Assembly: GCA_027574665.1 (NCBI GenBank)
Contig: CM050657.1
Coordinates: forward strand, 23,786,700 to 23,850,699
DNA length: 64,000 nt
Direction: 5' to 3'
Source: Rhynochetos jubatus
Taxonomy: Eukaryota; Chordata; Aves; Eurypygiformes; Rhynochetidae
Shown: piece by piece, positions 62,301 through 64,000 of the stretch
Layout: every line of letters begins with the position of its first letter
Numbering within the stretch: the stretch's first letter is position 1
Made by a program: the position numbers and the translations under genes
The notes under the pieces: generated by a model
What the model was told of the DNA's origin: nothing
The model's input: the letters and a program-made list of their open reading frames with translations, nothing else
Databases searched by the model: none

Positions 62301-63908
62301 CATCCTTAAAAAGCAGACGTGGCCCAGCCTAGAAGGCAGCGTGAATGACTTGTTCTTTCTCAAGGGGAACCGTCATATCCTCATAAAACAAAGCAGCACA
62401 AAGTCCACAAGCAGGAAACTAATCGCAATCTTTTCAAGTTCCCTTAGAATAAAATTAACAGTTCTCCTCTAGTGACAGCAAGCCTGTACAAACTGTTATT
62501 GTTCTTCATTAACAGGAGATAATGAAGGTTTCCTTTGCTAATAACCGGGCTGAGTAAACACCAGCTGATAAGAATCTAGAGGTCAGCAGAATCCAGATGA
62601 CGTTTCATGATTTCCTTTCTTCAGCAATTAAAGGCCATCACATTTCAGTTTTCCCTCTCAGCTTTCCCAGGTCTCCTTGCTTATTTAACAACCTGAATGT
62701 TTTATGTTTTGTATAAACAGTTGTGTGGGTAGGGACAAAAAATACCACCATGTTCCAATTAAACACAAATCAGAGGGAGTTATGGGTGTGGTGGAAGGCA
62801 GAGAAAAAAGAACAGGGAAGAAAGCCATTGTTTTTGGAATGTCATACTACATTAGGACTTTCAACTGTTGTGTTTGCATCGTGAACAACTTGTTTATGAA
62901 CAATCCCATTTTTAAGCAACCTCAAGTGGGATGGTCTTTATGGTCAAGGCTGTGGAGTGAGACAAGTGGGTTTTGGCTCCTTTCCTAGACAACCACACGC
63001 TTCTTGCGGGACCTCTGGGAAAATAGGAAAATCCAATCCATGTACTGCAATTTCTTAGAGTGATTTTTCACTATGGCACTCGGAAGCAAAGTTACTCCAT
63101 GTGATGTGGTGACAAATGCCAGATAGAGGTTTGTATACAGATAAATTTGAATATAAACAAGTATTGCTATTTTGAAGTAATCAATAAAAACTTAGGTTTG
63201 TTGGGGTTTTTAAAAAAGATGAGGAGAACAGAAAAAAGGTTGCATCACTTATTTCCAAAGAGAAAGAGAAATACTGGACTGTTAATAAAACCAACAGCTT
63301 TAACTTAAATATTTAAAATCCTTCATAAATGTTACAATAATTCTCTTACTTTTCCAAGTAATTTAACAAGCTGAGAATAGAGACATGCCTTATAGTGTCA
63401 TAGCTTGCATTCATTATGGTATTACTACCAAGACATTAACCCTTCTGTTTACACAGCAATTGAGAATTATTCTATAATTTTAACAGAACTGCATCATAAG
63501 GACTAGAGGTTTATCTCCTTCAATCTGGTGTGGTTTATGTGCCTAAATTCACAGATTTTGTATTCTATATTTGCTTAATTTTCTAGGTAGTTTGGAACAA
63601 TGTTTTTTCTTCCTAATGATTTTGTCCCAGACAGAGAAAAAAAAAGCTGAAGACTGAAAGATATCTTAAATTAAAGTGGCAGGAGCTCAGACATGTTTAT
63701 TTTCACATATACAATATAAGAAATGTCAAACTTCTTTTCTTACCTCAAAATCAATTAGCTGCAAGTCGGCTACTAGGGTACTAAGAAGACCACTGTTGTA
63801 CAGCTCTTGAGCAAGCTGTGCCACAGCTTCTGTCTGTGGTTCTTTTTCATTTGTGCCATACAAGATTTCTTTCATGGCAACCAGGTTTTTTGAGACCTCC
63901 TCAGTGGC
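53199..63908 (-). CDS. CAB39: CAB39 (MO25alpha), calcium-binding protein 39, 5'-partial: 7 coding exons
   Basis: Exons in transcript order are 63908-63744, 59909-59791, 56882-56714, 55976-55917, 55298-55233, 54369-54226 and 53387-53199. They encode residues 39-341 of a 341-residue protein; the missing 38 residues match exactly one absent upstream coding exon beyond the right edge. MO25alpha is a cytosolic helical-repeat scaffold (armadillo/HEAT-like) that binds the C-terminal WEF motif of STRAD and stabilises the active LKB1-STRAD-MO25 complex upstream of AMPK. It also activates SPAK/OSR1 and MST-family kinases. Residues recalled as lining the WEF pocket in human (Arg227, Lys231, Met260, Lys297) are all present. 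Protein identity to human appears near complete; one visible difference is Thr at 300 (KNQTKL) where human has Ala. CAB39L is less likely because the match to CAB39 is almost residue-perfect. All junctions are GT..AG and in frame. Despite the name, no EF-hand is visible. Confidence 0.97.
53388..54225 (-). other. CAB39: CAB39 intron before the last exon
   Basis: A phase 0 GT..AG intron of 838 bases, AT-rich. Nothing else was recognised in it. Confidence 0.85.
54226..54369 (-). CDS. CAB39: CAB39 exon encoding residues 232-279
   Basis: The acceptor is TTTCAG before 54369 and the donor is AAG|GTATGT after 54226. The 48 codons run from [20 protein letters not shown] to FEAFHVFK. They include Met260, part of the STRAD-binding groove. 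Both junctions are phase 0. The frame stays open well upstream into the intron, which is not coding. Confidence 0.97.
54370..55232 (-). other. CAB39: CAB39 intron
   Basis: A phase 0 GT..AG intron of 863 bases. The chance open frame running into it from the next exon has no family support. It contains A-rich stretches near 54.72-54.75 kb. Confidence 0.85.
55233..55298 (-). CDS. CAB39: CAB39 exon encoding residues 210-231
   Basis: A 66-base exon with acceptor GTTTAG and donor AAG|GTAAGG. It encodes [20 protein letters not shown] plus LK, carrying Arg227 and Lys231 of the STRAD-binding surface. It is too short to be found by open-frame length and was identified by family match and splice sites. 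Confidence 0.96.
55299..55916 (-). other. CAB39: CAB39 intron
   Basis: A phase 0 GT..AG intron of 618 bases. No other feature was seen. Confidence 0.85.
55917..55976 (-). CDS. CAB39: CAB39 exon encoding residues 190-209
   Basis: A 60-base exon with acceptor CTTACAG before 55976 and donor AGG|GTGAGC after 55917. It encodes [20 protein letters not shown]. Phase is 0 on both sides. Found by family match and splice sites. Confidence 0.96.
55977..56713 (-). other. CAB39: CAB39 intron
   Basis: A phase 0 GT..AG intron of 737 bases. No other feature was seen. Confidence 0.85.
56714..56882 (-). CDS. CAB39: CAB39 exon encoding residues 134-189
   Basis: The acceptor is AAATAG before 56882 and the donor is AAG|GTAATT after 56714. 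The first base completes a Gly codon begun in the previous exon. The 56 codons that follow run from [20 protein letters not shown] to ASDAFATFK, forming central helical repeats. Confidence 0.97.
56883..59790 (-). other. CAB39: CAB39 intron of 2.9 kb
   Basis: A GT..AG intron splitting a Gly codon after its second base. It contains a CAAA-type repeat at 58448-58478 and AT-rich stretches. I recognise no nested gene or mobile element. Confidence 0.85.
58448..58478. repeat. CAAA-type microsatellite with flanking A and C runs
   Basis: About four to five AAAC units followed by a run of 8 A and then 6 C on the plus strand, within a CAB39 intron. The length is likely variable. Confidence 0.85.
59791..59909 (-). 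CDS. CAB39: CAB39 exon encoding residues 94-133
   Basis: The acceptor is TTGACAG before 59909 and the donor is AAAAGG|GTATGT after 59791. It encodes [20 protein letters not shown] through [13 protein letters not shown], plus two bases of a Gly codon. Found by family match and splice sites. Confidence 0.96.
59910..63743 (-). other. CAB39: CAB39 intron of 3.8 kb
   Basis: A phase 0 GT..AG intron, AT-rich. It holds a T/G-rich stretch followed by a 15-base A run at 61563-61614. No nested gene, RNA gene or mobile element was recognised. Confidence 0.85.
61563..61614. repeat. T/G-rich stretch followed by a poly-A run
   Basis: Runs of T broken by GG, then a 15-base A run. It can fold back on itself (T runs opposite A run). 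It may be a decayed poly-A tail region or a simple sequence; no element body was recognised next to it. Confidence 0.6.
63744..63908 (-). CDS. CAB39: CAB39 exon encoding residues 39-93 (first coding exon in window)
   Basis: The acceptor is TTTCTTTAG before 63908 and the donor is GAG|GTAAGA after 63744. It encodes [20 protein letters not shown] through [11 protein letters not shown]. Phase 0 at the acceptor means a preceding exon ends on a whole codon after residue 38, as in human. Confidence 0.97.
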
Positions 63909-64000
63909 CTAAAGAAAATGGGAAAAGAATACAGTTAGAGCACAATGTCATTTGTCTTTGTAACTGCACACTCGATATTCTACTTAACATCTGCAAACTT
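63909..64000 (-). other. CAB39: CAB39 intron, cut by the window edge
   Basis: Only the 3' end of the intron preceding residue 39 is visible, with a pyrimidine-rich stretch before the acceptor. The start codon exon and the promoter are outside the window. Confidence 0.85.

Noticed and set aside
1..64000. CRISPR arrays, operons, bacterial mobile elements or a novel gene system
   Set aside because: The window is vertebrate nuclear DNA with two known genes, long introns and retroelement remnants. No regularly spaced repeats or gene clusters of that kind are present.

Overview
The window looks like a bird nuclear genome. It carries CR1 LINE fragments with the avian-type 3' end, an LTR-like remnant resembling abundant bird LTRs, and two vertebrate genes whose introns have canonical GT..AG ends. 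The species cannot be named from the sequence alone. The window is about 64 kb with two protein-coding genes, both on the minus strand and read right to left, in the head-to-tail order CAB39 then ITM2C, as I recall for human 2q37. Almost all other open frames are chance or shadow frames.

Layout, left to right. 1-4.3 kb: no gene seen. 4.3-6.6 kb: probable ITM2C 3'UTR with several AATAAA candidates. 6612-27743: complete ITM2C coding region in six exons (265 codons plus stop), with a CpG island over exon 1 (about 27.4-28.0 kb). 28.0-50.8 kb: intergenic, with a candidate regulatory cluster (D-box, SOX-like and GATA-like motifs) at 28.84-29.13 kb, an LTR-like remnant near 32.1 kb, a 5'-truncated broken CR1 LINE at 35.1-36.3 kb, and otherwise nothing recognised. 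50.8-53.2 kb: AT-rich CAB39 3'UTR ending in a textbook poly(A) site. 53199-63908: seven CAB39 coding exons encoding residues 39-341 of a 341-residue MO25alpha. The first coding exon and promoter lie beyond the right edge.

Function. CAB39 (MO25alpha) is the scaffold that, with the pseudokinase STRAD, activates the kinase LKB1/STK11. ITM2C (BRI3) is a type II membrane protein with a BRICHOS domain and a furin-released C-terminal peptide. The genes are neighbours, but nothing here shows a shared pathway. All exon joins were made by hand; reading frame, codon counts and splice sites agree at every junction. I did not find a novel biological system. The points most worth checking are the upstream motif cluster, the AATAAA five bases after the CAB39 stop codon, the changed ITM2C C-terminus, the LTR-like remnant, and one unassigned protein-like ORF at 39.5 kb.
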